Below, one piece after another: positions 63,909 through 64,000 of a stretch of DNA of 64,000 bases; position 1 is the stretch's first letter; each line of letters begins with the position of its first letter. Source of the stretch: Microvirga flavescens (GTDB lineage Bacteria; Pseudomonadota; Alphaproteobacteria; Rhizobiales; Beijerinckiaceae); assembly GCF_003290125.1 (NCBI RefSeq), contig NZ_QMKH01000001.1, positions 744,001-808,000 on the forward strand. Direction: 5' to 3'. Position numbers and translations under genes: made by a program. The notes under the pieces were generated by a model. It searched no databases, was not told the origin of the DNA, and worked only from the letters and a program-made list of their open reading frames with translations.

Positions 63909-64000
63909 TTAGATCACGAAGAAGTCGGCTGCCGTGAGCTTGGCGAGGTTGCTGACCGTTGCGAACTGAACCGCAGCGCCCGAACCGTTGCCGTCCGCGT
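63909..64000 (-). CDS. C terminus of a second RTX-type protein (partial)
   Basis: The minus strand is open from the window edge to a TAA at 63909-63911 and reads ADGNGSGAAVQFATVSNLA, then KLTAADFFVI. This closely resembles the end of the RTX protein at 33449 (ADGSGKGKAVEIASL...TASEFFVV), so it is a type I secretion C-terminal signal. Only the last 30 residues lie in the window. A terminator follows directly. Confidence 0.8.
   Translation of the reverse strand, partial: ADGNGSGAAVQFATVSNLAKLTAADFFVI

Overview
The window is about 64 kb of GC-rich bacterial chromosome. It most likely comes from an alphaproteobacterium of the order Hyphomicrobiales (Rhizobiales), possibly near Methylobacteriaceae/Microvirga; the genus is a guess. 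Supporting evidence is the order rnd-lptC-lptA-lptB-rpoN-hpf-ptsN, the RegB/ActS and RegA/ActR redox pair next to mmcB, an intracellular PhaZ-type PHA depolymerase, and dispersed palindromic repeats. I saw no rRNA, tRNA, CRISPR array or insertion sequence.

Layout. 1-12.3 kb: 3' part of gyrB, a short IucA/IucC-like protein, a DsbA-like oxidoreductase, a P1B metal ATPase with a TPC motif, a Gfo/Idh/MocA dehydrogenase, two VOC proteins, an M20 amidohydrolase, a DUF1127 protein and a HerA-like ATPase. 12.5-26.8 kb: an HlyD/ABC export operon, two MFS exporters, a YcaQ-type glycosylase, a PAP2 phosphatase, RecX, a DUF1345 protein, OsmC, PBP1A, a YgjP-like metallopeptidase and PhaZ. 27-29.6 kb: ActS/ActR and MmcB. 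29.8-34.9 kb: an ABC exporter-like protein with a degraded nucleotide-binding domain, an MBL-fold hydrolase and an RTX protein. 35-40 kb: sugar-nucleotide and polyprenyl-phosphate sugar genes (a UronateE-like epimerase, a WecA-like transferase, a second epimerase, a WbpM/CapD-like dehydratase), followed by a strikingly AT-rich orphan gene. 40.5-46.5 kb: FecCD-type uptake genes without a binding protein, a GST, an aminotransferase, a PotF-like binding protein and a SIMPL protein. 46.6-52.6 kb: the ptsN/hpf/rpoN/lptBAC/rnd cluster. 52.7-64 kb: a Gly/Tyr-rich secreted protein and a second surface-polysaccharide block (sugar transferase, GT2, a two-domain WecG/TagA fusion, wecC, wecB, an AraC regulator). 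This is followed by a compact exosortase locus and the 3' end of a second RTX gene.

How the genes fit together. The two polysaccharide blocks supply UDP-ManNAc and UDP-ManNAcA (wecB, wecC), other epimerised or dehydrated UDP-sugars, two polyprenyl-phosphate sugar transferases and elongating glycosyltransferases, as expected for a capsule or exopolysaccharide. The exosortase locus (glycine-rich substrate with a C-terminal sorting signal, exosortase, membrane-anchored partner, VanZ-like protein) directly follows the second block; exosortases usually accompany such polysaccharide genes. The best candidates for something undescribed are this compact exosortase locus, the catalytically degraded ABC protein beside an MBL hydrolase, and the helical-domain/WecG fusion.
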